DNA of 64,000 nucleotides from Bradyrhizobium arachidis. GTDB lineage: Bacteria; Pseudomonadota; Alphaproteobacteria; Rhizobiales; Xanthobacteraceae. Location of the stretch: NCBI RefSeq assembly GCF_015291705.1, contig NZ_CP030050.1:8246001-8310000 (forward strand), given 5' to 3'. Below are positions 52,092 to 60,799 of the stretch, piece by piece (within the stretch, counting starts at the first letter, position 1; every line of letters starts with the position of its first letter). The translations under genes were made by a program, and so were the position numbers. The notes under the pieces were generated by a model. It did not search any database. It had not been told where the DNA came from and worked only from the letters and a program-made list of their open reading frames with translations.

Positions 52092-53468
52092 CTAGTTGGA
52101 AGTTGTTTGACGCGTCGCCGGCGGCGGGCGCAGCGATTGCAGGAGTTCACCGACGTCACCAACCGCATCGAGCCGCCAGACAGCGTCGATGACGCGGTCC
52201 GGATCCCAATCGCTTCGACCAGTCCGTACGCCTTCGCGCAGCTTCTCTTCGATGTCGCGGTCCGACAGCGGCGCAGCCTGGCTGCCGCGCGGCGACGTCA
52301 CGGTCTCGGTGAGCACCTCGCCGGACGACAGGCGCAAGGCGACGCGCGCAGCGCCGTCCGGCATCTGAGCATCGAGCTCCGCCCTCACTTTCTGCCGCAT
52401 TCGCACGATATCGGGCCGGACCACGGTCTCGTGCGCGAACTCGGCCACGCCCGCCGTGCCGAACAGCAGTCCGCAGGCCACACAATGATGGATGCTGACG
52501 CGCGCATCGCGCTCGTTGTTGACGGGACGATCGCCGCGCGCGAGCAGCAGCGCCGAGCCCTGCACTGTCACAGACTCGATCTGATCGACGTTGCGGCCGA
52601 TCCGCTCGCGCAACATGAGGCAGGCATCGATGACCGAATGGAACACGATGCCGGCGGGATAGGGCTTGTAGGTGTTTTTTGCGATTTCCCAGGTCTTGCC
52701 GAGGCCATCGAGCAAACGCGCAAGATCCGGCTCGTCGCCCATGGTGCGCGCCCAGCCGAGCGGGCCTTCGATGGCGCGCGGCGCGGCCTCATAGCCCTGC
52801 TGGGCCAGCAGCGCCGCGAACAATCCGTTACGTGCGGCATTGCCGACGCTGACATTCTTGGCGGCGCTCGGCAGGTTCTCGACATTGCCGGCCGACTGGC
52901 TCGCCGCAACTCCGATCGCGTTCGCAATGCCTTCCGCAGGCAGGCCCAACAGCTTCGCGCTTGCTGCGGCAGCACCAAAGATCCCGCAGGTGGAGGTGAT
53001 ATGCCAGCCGCGCGCATAATGGCGCGGCGAGACTGAATTGCCGATGCGGCATTCCACGTCCACGCCGAGAATGAACGCGGTCAACACCTTGCGCCCCGAC
53101 AGTTTTCGCGTCTCGGCAAGCGCGAAGATGCTAGCTGCGACCGGGGCGGCCGGATGAATGATCGTCTCGGGATGGGTGTCGTCGAAGTCGAGCAAATTGG
53201 CCGAGATGGCATTGAGAAACGACGCGCATAGCGCGTCCATCGGCTCGGAGTGACCGATGACCGTCGATGTCGCGGCACCGCTGAACGGCGACAAGGTCCG
53301 CATCGCGGCGACGACCACCGGATCGCGCGCGGAGCCGAGCGCGGTCGCAAAGAAATTGAGGATCGATCGCCGTGCCTCGACGCTCTGCGCCTGCACGTCC
53401 GCCCATGACGAGGTCGCGACGAAATCGGCGAGCGTCCAGCTCACACTCGGAATTGGATCTTGCGGCAC
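52092..53468 (-). CDS. MmgE/PrpD-family protein (left arm, cluster D)
   Basis: A protein of about 458 residues of the MmgE/PrpD family (2-methylcitrate dehydratase, cis-aconitate decarboxylase, iminodisuccinate epimerase and others). Family features: LDFDDTHPETIIHPAAPVAA, GRKVLTAFILGVDVECRIGN, and TSTCGIFGAAAASAKLLGLP. I place the start at GTG 53468 (VPQDPIPSVSWTLADFVA), which gives the normal family length and follows GAGGAAGA; the longer frame crosses the palindromic operator. A paralogue opens the other arm at 54619. Substrate unknown: probably a small di- or tricarboxylate. Confidence 0.85.
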   Translation of the reverse strand: MPQDPIPSVSWTLADFVATSSWADVQAQSVEARRSILNFFATALGSARDPVVVAAMRTLSPFSGAATSTVIGHSEPMDALCASFLNAISANLLDFDDTHPETIIHPAAPVAASIFALAETRKLSGRKVLTAFILGVDVECRIGNSVSPRHYARGWHITSTCGIFGAAAASAKLLGLPAEGIANAIGVAASQSAGNVENLPSAAKNVSVGNAARNGLFAALLAQQGYEAAPRAIEGPLGWARTMGDEPDLARLLDGLGKTWEIAKNTYKPYPAGIVFHSVIDACLMLRERIGRNVDQIESVTVQGSALLLARGDRPVNNERDARVSIHHCVACGLLFGTAGVAEFAHETVVRPDIVRMRQKVRAELDAQMPDGAARVALRLSSGEVLTETVTSPRGSQAAPLSDRDIEEKLREGVRTGRSDWDPDRVIDAVWRLDAVGDVGELLQSLRPPPATRQTTSN

Positions 53469-53547
53469 GCGGGGCGTCTTCCTCGTTTTCCCGGACCATA
53501 GGACGATCCGCGGCAAACTGTCGATCCCAAATGTTATGCTTGACAGC

Positions 53548-53558
53548 TTGTCTGACAA
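53548..53558. promoter_or_regulatory. FCD/GntR-type palindrome between divergent arms
   Basis: TTGTCTGACAA is a perfect palindrome around T53553, of the TTGTCnGACAA form bound by FadR/FCD-type GntR repressors. It lies 80 bases from the left-arm start and 137 from the right-arm start. The GntR gene at 50035-50763 is the obvious candidate to bind it. Confidence 0.55.
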
Positions 53559-53694
53559 TCATAACAATCCGGCCGCTGGCGCGGGATCCCGCTGCCACGA
53601 CGACGGCCGCCGACAAGGCCAGCCGGCGAGAGCGTTCGACCAACGAGATCAAGAAGGCGCATCCGGTACGGGATCGCGCGACAGGGAGTAGACG

Positions 53695-54588
53695 ATGGCG
53701 GGAGAGATCCTCGGCGTAATCGGCACGGGCCGCATGGGCGGCCCCATGGCGGGGCGATTGATCGACGCGGGCTATTCGCTCGTCGTCTACGACACCCAGG
53801 CCGACGCAGTGCAGCCGCTGGTCAAGCGCGGCGCGCAACTCGCAAAGTCGCCGGCCGACGTCGCCTCGCGCGCCGACATCGTGCTCGTCAGCCTGCCGAC
53901 GCCCGACATCGTCAAGGCGGTCACACTCGGCCAGGACGGCATCAGCAGCGGTAACCGCGCCAAGATCGTCATTGATCTCTCGACGTCCGGTCCCGGCGCA
54001 GCGAAGCTCGTTGCGGAAGGCCTGAAGGCCAAGGGCATGACGCTGGTCGATGCGCCCGTGAGTGGCGGCATCAAGGGCGCCGTCAACGGCACGCTGGCCG
54101 TGATGGTGTCATGTCCGCAAGCGACCTACGACACCGTGCAGCCGATCCTGAAGAATTTCGGCAAGCTGTTCTACACCGGCGACAAGCCCGGCGTGGCGCA
54201 GACCGCCAAGCTCGCCAACAATCTGATGGCGGCTGCCGCGCTCGTCATCACCTCGGAAGCGGTCGCGATGGGCGTCAAGGGCGGCGTCAACGCCAAGGTG
54301 CTGATCGACATCATCAACGCCAGCAGCGGCCGCAACAGCGCCTCCGAAGACAAATTCCCCCGCGCGGTGCTGCCCGGCACGTTCGATTTCGGCTTCGCCA
54401 CCGGACTTTCCTACAAGGACGTCCGGCTCTGCGTGGACGAGGCCGAGGCGATGGGCGTGCCGATGGTCTGCGGCGCGGTGGTGCGGCAGATGCTCGCAAT
54501 CACCAACGCCAAATATGGCGCCTCGTCCGACTTCACCTCGATCGCAAAGGTGCTCGAGGAGTGGGCCGGCGTGAAAATGCGCGGCTGA
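53695..54588 (+). CDS. 3-hydroxyisobutyrate-dehydrogenase-family oxidoreductase
   Basis: A 297-residue NAD(P)-dependent beta-hydroxyacid dehydrogenase. Nucleotide loop GVIGTGRMGGPMAGRLIDAG (residues 7-26), substrate motif DAPVSGGIKGAVNGTLAVM, and the catalytic-lysine region KLANNLMAAAALVI, all complete. It oxidises or reduces a 3-hydroxyacid of unknown identity. First gene of the right arm; the PrpD-like gene follows 30 bases later. Confidence 0.9.
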   Translation: MAGEILGVIGTGRMGGPMAGRLIDAGYSLVVYDTQADAVQPLVKRGAQLAKSPADVASRADIVLVSLPTPDIVKAVTLGQDGISSGNRAKIVIDLSTSGPGAAKLVAEGLKAKGMTLVDAPVSGGIKGAVNGTLAVMVSCPQATYDTVQPILKNFGKLFYTGDKPGVAQTAKLANNLMAAAALVITSEAVAMGVKGGVNAKVLIDIINASSGRNSASEDKFPRAVLPGTFDFGFATGLSYKDVRLCVDEAEAMGVPMVCGAVVRQMLAITNAKYGASSDFTSIAKVLEEWAGVKMRG

Positions 54589-54618
54589 TCGCGCAAGCCT
54601 CGAGGGAGAGCGATTGCG

Positions 54619-56010
54619 ATGACGATCGGCCCGACCGGATCAGGCAAGGTCTCGCTCGCGCGCCAGATGGCGCGGAGCGTGCTTGCGCTGGACCTCGGTG
54701 ATTTCGGGCCTGACGTCGTCGCCAAGGCAAAGCTCTGCCTGCTCGATTTCCTCTCCTGCGCGTTCGAGGCCGGCCAGCATCCCTGGAGCCGCCAGGCCGT
54801 TGCGGTTGCACAAGGCGGCGGCAACGCGACCATCATCGGAACGTCGCAACTCTCCTCGCCGGCCGATGCCGCCTTCGCCAATGCGGTGATGGGGCACGGC
54901 CTCGTCCGTGAAGACATGCACGCGGCCAGCATCGCGCACCACGGCGTCGTGATCTGGCCGACATTACTCGCGCTGTCGGAACAGGCGCCGCTGCACGGCG
55001 CAAGGCTGCTCGCCGCGGCCATCATCGGCTATGAGACCGGCGCACGGATCGGCCGCGCGTTGCTGACCTCCGATCTCGCCCGCCTCTATCGTCCGACCGG
55101 GCTCGTGGCCCCTCCGGGCGCGGCGCTCGCCGGAAGTTTTGCGCTTGGCCTCTCCGAGGACGCAGCAACCAGTGCTATCGCGATCGCGGCCAACACGTCC
55201 AGCGGGCTGAACGAGTGGCCGCATGCCGGCGGCTCGGACATGTATTTCCATCCGGGCTTTGCAGCCGGCAACGCGATCAAGGCGATCGGCCTGGCCGCGG
55301 CCGGCGCGTTCGGCTCCGAAACGATCCTCGAAGGCGAGGCCGGCCTGTTCGCCGCGTATCGCCGCCAGGCCGCGCCGGACAGCATCGCGCTCTTCCCTGA
55401 TGGCGAGTGCGAGATCATGGCCGTCTACAACAAGCCTGTTCCCGCCTGCAACTTCGCGCAGACCGCAGCACAGGCCGCGCTTCGCGTTTCGCTTGAGCTC
55501 GCCAGCGCTGATGAGATCGACCGCGTCGTCATTCGCGCGCCGGATGCGGCCGTGCGTTATCCCGGCTGCGATTCGATGGGACCCTACCGCAACGCGCTCC
55601 AGGCCAAGATGAGCATTCCCTTCAGCGTCGCCGCGACGCTGGCGCGGGGCGAGATCGAGGAAGAGAATTACTCTGAGCCCGACGATGCCGACATCATTCG
55701 CCTCGTCGCGATCACGGATCTCGAGGCCGATCCGGGCTTCACCGCTGCCTTCCCCGCCAAGCAGGGCGCGGACGTGACTGTGCATCTGCGCAATGGCCGG
55801 GCGATCCAGCACGCGCTGCCCGACGTCATCGCAGCAACGCCTTCAGAAATTCGCGGCCGCTTTCGCGCTGCCGCTGCCAAAATTCTTGGCGAGGATCGCG
55901 CGCATCGGCTCGAGCAACTCATCGACGATAGCGAGCAGCTCGGCAATGCCGGCGCCATTGCGGCGCAATGCCGCCTGGAGACGGAACGGGTTTTACGATC
56001 GGCATCATAA
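54619..56010 (+). CDS. MmgE/PrpD-family protein (right arm, cluster D)
   Basis: A 463-residue MmgE/PrpD-family protein, distant paralogue of the one on the left arm. Family features: KAKLCLLDFLSCAFEAGQHP, GHGLVREDMHAASIAHHGVV and GYETGARIGRALLTSDLARL. Sequence similarity between the two is limited, so they probably act on different substrates or form different complexes. Translated with the HIBADH-like gene ahead; the permease gene begins 80 bases after its stop. Confidence 0.85.
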   Translation: MTIGPTGSGKVSLARQMARSVLALDLGDFGPDVVAKAKLCLLDFLSCAFEAGQHPWSRQAVAVAQGGGNATIIGTSQLSSPADAAFANAVMGHGLVREDMHAASIAHHGVVIWPTLLALSEQAPLHGARLLAAAIIGYETGARIGRALLTSDLARLYRPTGLVAPPGAALAGSFALGLSEDAATSAIAIAANTSSGLNEWPHAGGSDMYFHPGFAAGNAIKAIGLAAAGAFGSETILEGEAGLFAAYRRQAAPDSIALFPDGECEIMAVYNKPVPACNFAQTAAQAALRVSLELASADEIDRVVIRAPDAAVRYPGCDSMGPYRNALQAKMSIPFSVAATLARGEIEEENYSEPDDADIIRLVAITDLEADPGFTAAFPAKQGADVTVHLRNGRAIQHALPDVIAATPSEIRGRFRAAAAKILGEDRAHRLEQLIDDSEQLGNAGAIAAQCRLETERVLRSAS

Positions 56011-56089
56011 GAAATGCCGGAGAGTACGGGGGAAACATGGTCGGCTTGGAGGCCAGTCTAGCATCGTCGGCAGCGCGGAGGCGTGGCTG

Positions 56090-57025
56090 ATGGAAGGATT
56101 TCTGCAAGCGCTCGCCGCGGGCCTGCTGATTGGCGCCGTTTACGGCCTGATGTGCGTCGGGCTCGGCCTGATCTTCGGCGTCATGCGTGTCATCAACTTC
56201 GCCCACGGCGATTTCATGATGCTCGGCATGTACACGGCCTTCTATCTCTTCACCGCCGCCGGTGTGCAGGCGATGTTCGGCAATACCGTCGGGCCGTTCG
56301 TCTCCATCCTGCTGGCCGGGCCCGTGCTTGCCGTGTTCGGTTATTTCGTCCATCGGACGCTGATCTCGCACGTCTCAGGCACGCGCACAGCATCGCTGGA
56401 AGGCGAAGGCCATTACGCCCAGCTCATCCTCACGCTCGGCATCGCGCTGATCCTGCAGAACGGCGGCCTCATCGTGTTCGGCTCGGTGCTGGCCTCGATC
56501 CGCACGCCGCTGTCGAGCTCGGCCTGGGAGCTCGGCCCGTTCTTCGACATGAGCATCTTCCTCAACAAGGCCCGCAGCATCGACGCGGTCGTGTCGCTCG
56601 CGATGATGATCCTGCTCTCGCTGCTGATCACGCGCACGCGGATCGGCAAGTCGCTCCGAGCGGCCGCCGACAATCCGACCGCCGCGACCTATATGGGCAT
56701 CGACGTCGACCGCGCGCACAGCACCGCCTTCGCGCTCGGCTGCGGCATCACCGCGATCGCCGGCGGCCTGCTCGCGACGAACTATCCGTTCCATCCCTTC
56801 GTCGGCCTCGAATACGTCATCGTGATGTATGCCGGCGTCGTGCTCGGCGGCATGGGCAGCATCATCGGCGCGTTCTGGGGCGGCATGACGATCGGCCTCG
56901 TGCAGCAGATGTCGACGCTGATCCTGCCGACGCAATTGCAGAATGCCGCGATCTTCGCCGTCTTCCTCCTCATCATCTTCTTCCGTCCGCAAGGCTTCTT
57001 CGGGCGCATGGTCGAGAGGACGTGA
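56090..57025 (+). CDS. LivH-type HAAT permease (cluster D)
   Basis: A 311-residue LivH-type permease: LLIGAVYGLMCVGLGLIFGV, MRVINFAHGDFMMLGMYTAF, ADNPTAATYMGIDVDRAHST and C-terminal FFRPQGFFGRMVE. Start at ATG 56090 (GGAGG at 56078-56082 region); the frame open upstream is the continuation of PrpD antiphase. The gene is followed with no gap by the LivM-LivG fusion. Confidence 0.9.
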   Translation: MEGFLQALAAGLLIGAVYGLMCVGLGLIFGVMRVINFAHGDFMMLGMYTAFYLFTAAGVQAMFGNTVGPFVSILLAGPVLAVFGYFVHRTLISHVSGTRTASLEGEGHYAQLILTLGIALILQNGGLIVFGSVLASIRTPLSSSAWELGPFFDMSIFLNKARSIDAVVSLAMMILLSLLITRTRIGKSLRAAADNPTAATYMGIDVDRAHSTAFALGCGITAIAGGLLATNYPFHPFVGLEYVIVMYAGVVLGGMGSIIGAFWGGMTIGLVQQMSTLILPTQLQNAAIFAVFLLIIFFRPQGFFGRMVERT

Positions 57026-57027
57026 CC

Positions 57028-58800
57028 ATGCTCCGGATGCGTTCCTTCCTGCCGCCCCTGCTGTTCACGCTCGCTTATGCCGGGATTTCGCTCGGCGTCA
57101 CCAACTCCTACTACCAGCTGATCCTAACGCTGGTGCCGGTTTGGGCGGTGTTCGGCCTGTCCTGGAATCTGCTCAGCGGCTACACCGGGCTCATCTCGTT
57201 CGGCCATGCCGCCTTCTTCGGGATCGGCGCCTATGCGACCGCGCTCGGGCAGATCTATTTCAACATCTCGCCCTGGCTGCTGATTCCGATCGCCGCGATG
57301 CTCGGCGGCATCGCCGGGCTCCTGATCGGCTTCCCGACCTTCCGCCTGCAGGGCCACTACTTCGCGCTGGCGATGCTCGCCTACCCGCTCGCCATTCTCT
57401 ACGTGTTCGAGTGGCTCGGCTTCCAGGAGGTGACGCTTCCGATCAAGCGCGACGCGCCGATCGCCTTCATGCAGTTCACCGATCCCCACATCTACACGCT
57501 GCTGGGGCTCGCCATCATGCTGGCGACCATCGTGCTGACCCAGGTGATCGAGCGTTCGCGCTTCGGCATGGCGCTGCTCGCGATCAAGCAGAACGAGGCT
57601 GCGGCCGAAGCGGCCGGCATCAATACGCTGGCCTGGAAGCTGCGCGCGATCACCCTGAGCGGCGCCATCGCCGCCGCCATCGGCGGTTTCTACGCGCAGG
57701 TGCTGCTGGTCGTGACACCGCAATCGGTGTTCGGCATGCTGGTGTCGGCGCAGGCGCTGACAGTCGCGATGTTCGGCGGCGTCGGCACGGTCTGGGGTCC
57801 AGTCATCGGCTCGGTGATCCTGATCCCGCTTGCCGAGATTTTGCACGCCGAGGCCGGCGCGCGTATTCCCGGCATTCAGGGCGTCATCTTCGGGATCGCC
57901 ATCGTCTGCGTCATCCTGCTGGCGCCGGAGGGACTGTTCTGGAAATTGCGCGATGTCCTGCGCAAGCGGAACGCATCGAAGGCAGCCGTCAGTGACGCGA
58001 CGGAGGCAACGAGCACCAACGTCACACCGCTGAAGCCTGCCGCGCGGCAGCGCACCGCGACCGGCGAGGTCGTGCTCGAGGTCCGCAATCTCTCGCGCTC
58101 GTTCGGCGGCCTCAAGGCCGTGCAGGATGTCAGCTTCAAGCTGCACCAGAACGAGATCCTCGGCATCATCGGCCCCAATGGCGCCGGCAAGACGACGCTG
58201 TTCAACCTCCTCAACGGCTTCCTGAAGCCGAGCCAGGGCGAGGTCCTGATCGATGGCCGCAACATGTCCGGGCAGCGGCCGCACGTGATCTGCGAGGCCG
58301 GCATCGGCCGCACCTTCCAGGTGATGCGGCCATTCCTGCGCATGTCGATCCTCGACAACGTCGTGGTGGGTGCCTATGTCCGCGCACGCTCCGACGACGA
58401 AGCCCGCAAGCTGGCCGCCGACGCGGTTGCGCGTGTCGGACTCTCTGCGGTTGCCGATCGTGTCGCCGGCGAACTCTCGACCAAGGAGCTGCGGCTGATG
58501 GAACTGGCTCGCGCGATCGCCGGCCAGCCGCGCATCCTGCTGCTGGACGAGACGCTCGCGGGCCTCGGCCATGGCGAGGCGGACGAGGTCGTCGCCGTGA
58601 TCCAGCAGCTCGCGCGCGACGGCATGACCATCGCGATCATCGAGCACACCATGCAGGCGATGGTCCGCCTGGTCGATCGCTTCCTCGTGCTCGACCACGG
58701 CGCCGTCATCACCGAGGGCCTGCCCGAAGTGGTGACGCGCGACGACCGTGTGATCGAGGCCTATCTCGGCAAGAAGTGGGTGGGCCATGCTGCGAATTGA
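57028..58800 (+). CDS. LivM-LivG fusion: HAAT permease plus ATPase (cluster D)
   Basis: A 590-residue single chain. Residues 1-~312 are a complete LivM-type permease (GYTGLISFGHAAFFGIGAYA, IKQNEAAAEAAGINTLAWKL, LAPEGLFWKLRDVL). A ~30-residue linker containing NVTPLKPAAR (331-340) leads to a LivG-type ATPase (Walker A GPNGAGKTT, 382-390; degenerate signature LSTKELRLMELARA; Walker B ILLLDETLAGLG with Thr for the usual Pro). The frame is uninterrupted, so the fusion is genuine. It ties one permease subunit to its ATPase, unlike operon A, where two permeases are fused. The LivF gene overlaps its end by 14 bases. Confidence 0.9.
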   Translation: MLRMRSFLPPLLFTLAYAGISLGVTNSYYQLILTLVPVWAVFGLSWNLLSGYTGLISFGHAAFFGIGAYATALGQIYFNISPWLLIPIAAMLGGIAGLLIGFPTFRLQGHYFALAMLAYPLAILYVFEWLGFQEVTLPIKRDAPIAFMQFTDPHIYTLLGLAIMLATIVLTQVIERSRFGMALLAIKQNEAAAEAAGINTLAWKLRAITLSGAIAAAIGGFYAQVLLVVTPQSVFGMLVSAQALTVAMFGGVGTVWGPVIGSVILIPLAEILHAEAGARIPGIQGVIFGIAIVCVILLAPEGLFWKLRDVLRKRNASKAAVSDATEATSTNVTPLKPAARQRTATGEVVLEVRNLSRSFGGLKAVQDVSFKLHQNEILGIIGPNGAGKTTLFNLLNGFLKPSQGEVLIDGRNMSGQRPHVICEAGIGRTFQVMRPFLRMSILDNVVVGAYVRARSDDEARKLAADAVARVGLSAVADRVAGELSTKELRLMELARAIAGQPRILLLDETLAGLGHGEADEVVAVIQQLARDGMTIAIIEHTMQAMVRLVDRFLVLDHGAVITEGLPEVVTRDDRVIEAYLGKKWVGHAAN

Positions 58801-59494
58801 AGGATTGAGCGCGGGCTATTCCGCAAAACCCGTCCTGAATAACGTCTCGATCAATGTCGGCGCCGGCGAGTTCGTCGCGATCGTCGGGCCCAACGGCGCC
58901 GGCAAGACCACCCTGTTCAAGACGATCTCCGGCATCGTGAAGCCGAGCGGCGGGGCAATCACCTTCGATGGCGTCGATCTCCTCGCCGTACCGCCGCCGC
59001 AGCGCGCCCATCTCGGCATCGCCCACGTCCCCGAGGGCCGCCAGGTGTTCCCGTCACTGACCGTGATGGAGAACCTGGAGATGGGTGCGATGACCGAGAG
59101 CGGCCGGCGCGACTGGCGGGCCAATATCGAGCGCATCTTCGAATGGCTGCCGGTACTGAAGGAGCGCCGCGATCAGTTCGCGGGCACGATGTCCGGCGGC
59201 CAGCAGCAGATGCTCGCGATCGGCCGCGGCCTCGCCTCCTCGCCGAAGCTGCTGATGCTGGACGAGCCGTCGATGGGCCTCGCGCCATCGACCGCGGACT
59301 TCATCTTCGATCGTCTGATCGAGATCCGCCGCCAGTCCGGGCTGACCATGCTGCTGGTCGAGCAACGCGTCGCGGAAGCGCTGGAATCGGCCGACCACGG
59401 CTACGTCCTCGAAGCCGGACGCGTCGTGCTCGAAGGCAACAATGACACGCTGCGCGCGGACGACCGCGTGCGCAAGGCCTATCTCGGCATGTGA
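58787..59494 (+). CDS. LivF-type HAAT ABC transporter ATPase (cluster D)
   Basis: A 235-residue ABC ATPase. Walker A GPNGAGKTT (34-42), signature TMSGGQQQMLAIGRGL, Walker B LMLDEPSMGLAPS. Its start lies inside the end of the LivM-LivG fusion gene. With the fused LivG domain it forms the ATPase pair of the importer. The binding-protein gene follows after 34 bases. Confidence 0.9.
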   Translation: MLRIEGLSAGYSAKPVLNNVSINVGAGEFVAIVGPNGAGKTTLFKTISGIVKPSGGAITFDGVDLLAVPPPQRAHLGIAHVPEGRQVFPSLTVMENLEMGAMTESGRRDWRANIERIFEWLPVLKERRDQFAGTMSGGQQQMLAIGRGLASSPKLLMLDEPSMGLAPSTADFIFDRLIEIRRQSGLTMLLVEQRVAEALESADHGYVLEAGRVVLEGNNDTLRADDRVRKAYLGM

Positions 59495-59528
59495 CCAACA
59501 TAAGAACAAGGACAAGGGAGAGAACACA

Positions 59529-60764
59529 ATGAACAAGACAGCGAAGGGACTTTCGCGCCGGACCGTGCTGTCCGGGGCCGCCGCCGTCAGCCTTGCCGGC
59601 GTGGCACGCGCGCAAGGACCCGCCGAAGTGAAGGTCGGGCTGATCGTCCCGCTGTCGGGCATCTACACCCGCCCCGGCCAGGTGATGAAGATGGGCGCCG
59701 AGATGGGCATCGAGCACATCAACGCGCAAGGCGGCATCAAGGCGCTCGGCGGCGCCAAGCTGAAGCTGGTCGTGATCGATTGCGGCGACACCACCGAGAA
59801 GGCCAAGAACGCGGCACAGCGCATGGTCGCGCAGGAGCCGGATCTCGTCGCCGCTACCGGCTCCTATCTCTCGTCCTTCACGCTTGCGGTCACTGAGGTC
59901 ACCGAGCGTGCCGAACTGCCGATGCTGACGCTCTCTTATTCGGACCTTTTGACCGACCGGGGCTTCAAATACATCTTTCAGACCGCCGCGACCGCGAGCC
60001 GTCAATCCGAGCTGGGCCTGCCGACATTGATGAAGCTCGCCGAGAAAGCGTCCGGCAAAAGGCCGAAGACCGTGGCGATGCTGATGGACAACACCGCAAC
60101 CTCGGTCGCCACCGCCAAGGCGCTGAAGGAGAGACTGTTCGCGCAGGAGGGCCTCCAGCTCGTCGTCGAAGAAGTCTGGACCCCACCCCTCTCGGATGCG
60201 ACGCCGCTGATCCAGAAGGTTCGTTCGGCCAAGCCCGACCTGCTGCTGTTCATGCCGAACGCGGTGTCGGACGCCAAGCTCGGGCTGGAGAAGATCAGCG
60301 AGTTCGGCCTCGGCCAGGGCAAGATCCCGACCGTGTCCTTCAGCATCACCATCGCCGAACCGGACATGCTCCAGAGCGTGAGCCCGGAGATCGTACAGGG
60401 CATCATGACCATCGTCGCCAGCTGGGGCGCCAAGGGTCACGAAGCGCTGATCGCTGAGCTCAAGGCCAAGTACAGGGAGCCTTGGGCGACGCAGAACGTC
60501 ATCTCGACCTATGGCGACATGTGGGTGATGAAGGAAGCGCTTGAGAAGGCCGGCAAGGCCGACCGCAATGCAGTCGCACAGGCCCTGCGGACGCTGGATG
60601 CCGGAGATTCGAAATATTATCCGGGCGGTCAGCTCAAATTCGACGAGAAGGGCCGCCGCGTCGGCGCCGGCGTCGTCATCGTGCAATGGCAATCGGGCGT
60701 GCCGGTCACCGTTTATCCGCCCGAGCTCGCGCAGGCAGAGCCGTTCTGGCCGAAGAAATCCTAA
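59529..60764 (+). CDS. HAAT substrate-binding protein 1 (cluster D)
   Basis: A 411-residue type I periplasmic binding protein with Tat-type signal (KGLSRRTVLSGAAAVSLAG ... ARAQ). Mature opening VKVGLIVPLSGIYTRPGQVM. AAGGGAG lies ~9 bases before ATG 59529. A tandem paralogue follows at 60800. Both probably feed the same permease complex encoded just upstream. Confidence 0.9.
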   Translation: MNKTAKGLSRRTVLSGAAAVSLAGVARAQGPAEVKVGLIVPLSGIYTRPGQVMKMGAEMGIEHINAQGGIKALGGAKLKLVVIDCGDTTEKAKNAAQRMVAQEPDLVAATGSYLSSFTLAVTEVTERAELPMLTLSYSDLLTDRGFKYIFQTAATASRQSELGLPTLMKLAEKASGKRPKTVAMLMDNTATSVATAKALKERLFAQEGLQLVVEEVWTPPLSDATPLIQKVRSAKPDLLLFMPNAVSDAKLGLEKISEFGLGQGKIPTVSFSITIAEPDMLQSVSPEIVQGIMTIVASWGAKGHEALIAELKAKYREPWATQNVISTYGDMWVMKEALEKAGKADRNAVAQALRTLDAGDSKYYPGGQLKFDEKGRRVGAGVVIVQWQSGVPVTVYPPELAQAEPFWPKKS

Positions 60765-60799
60765 CAGCGTCGCGCGATTTTTCAGGGAGGAGAATTGTC

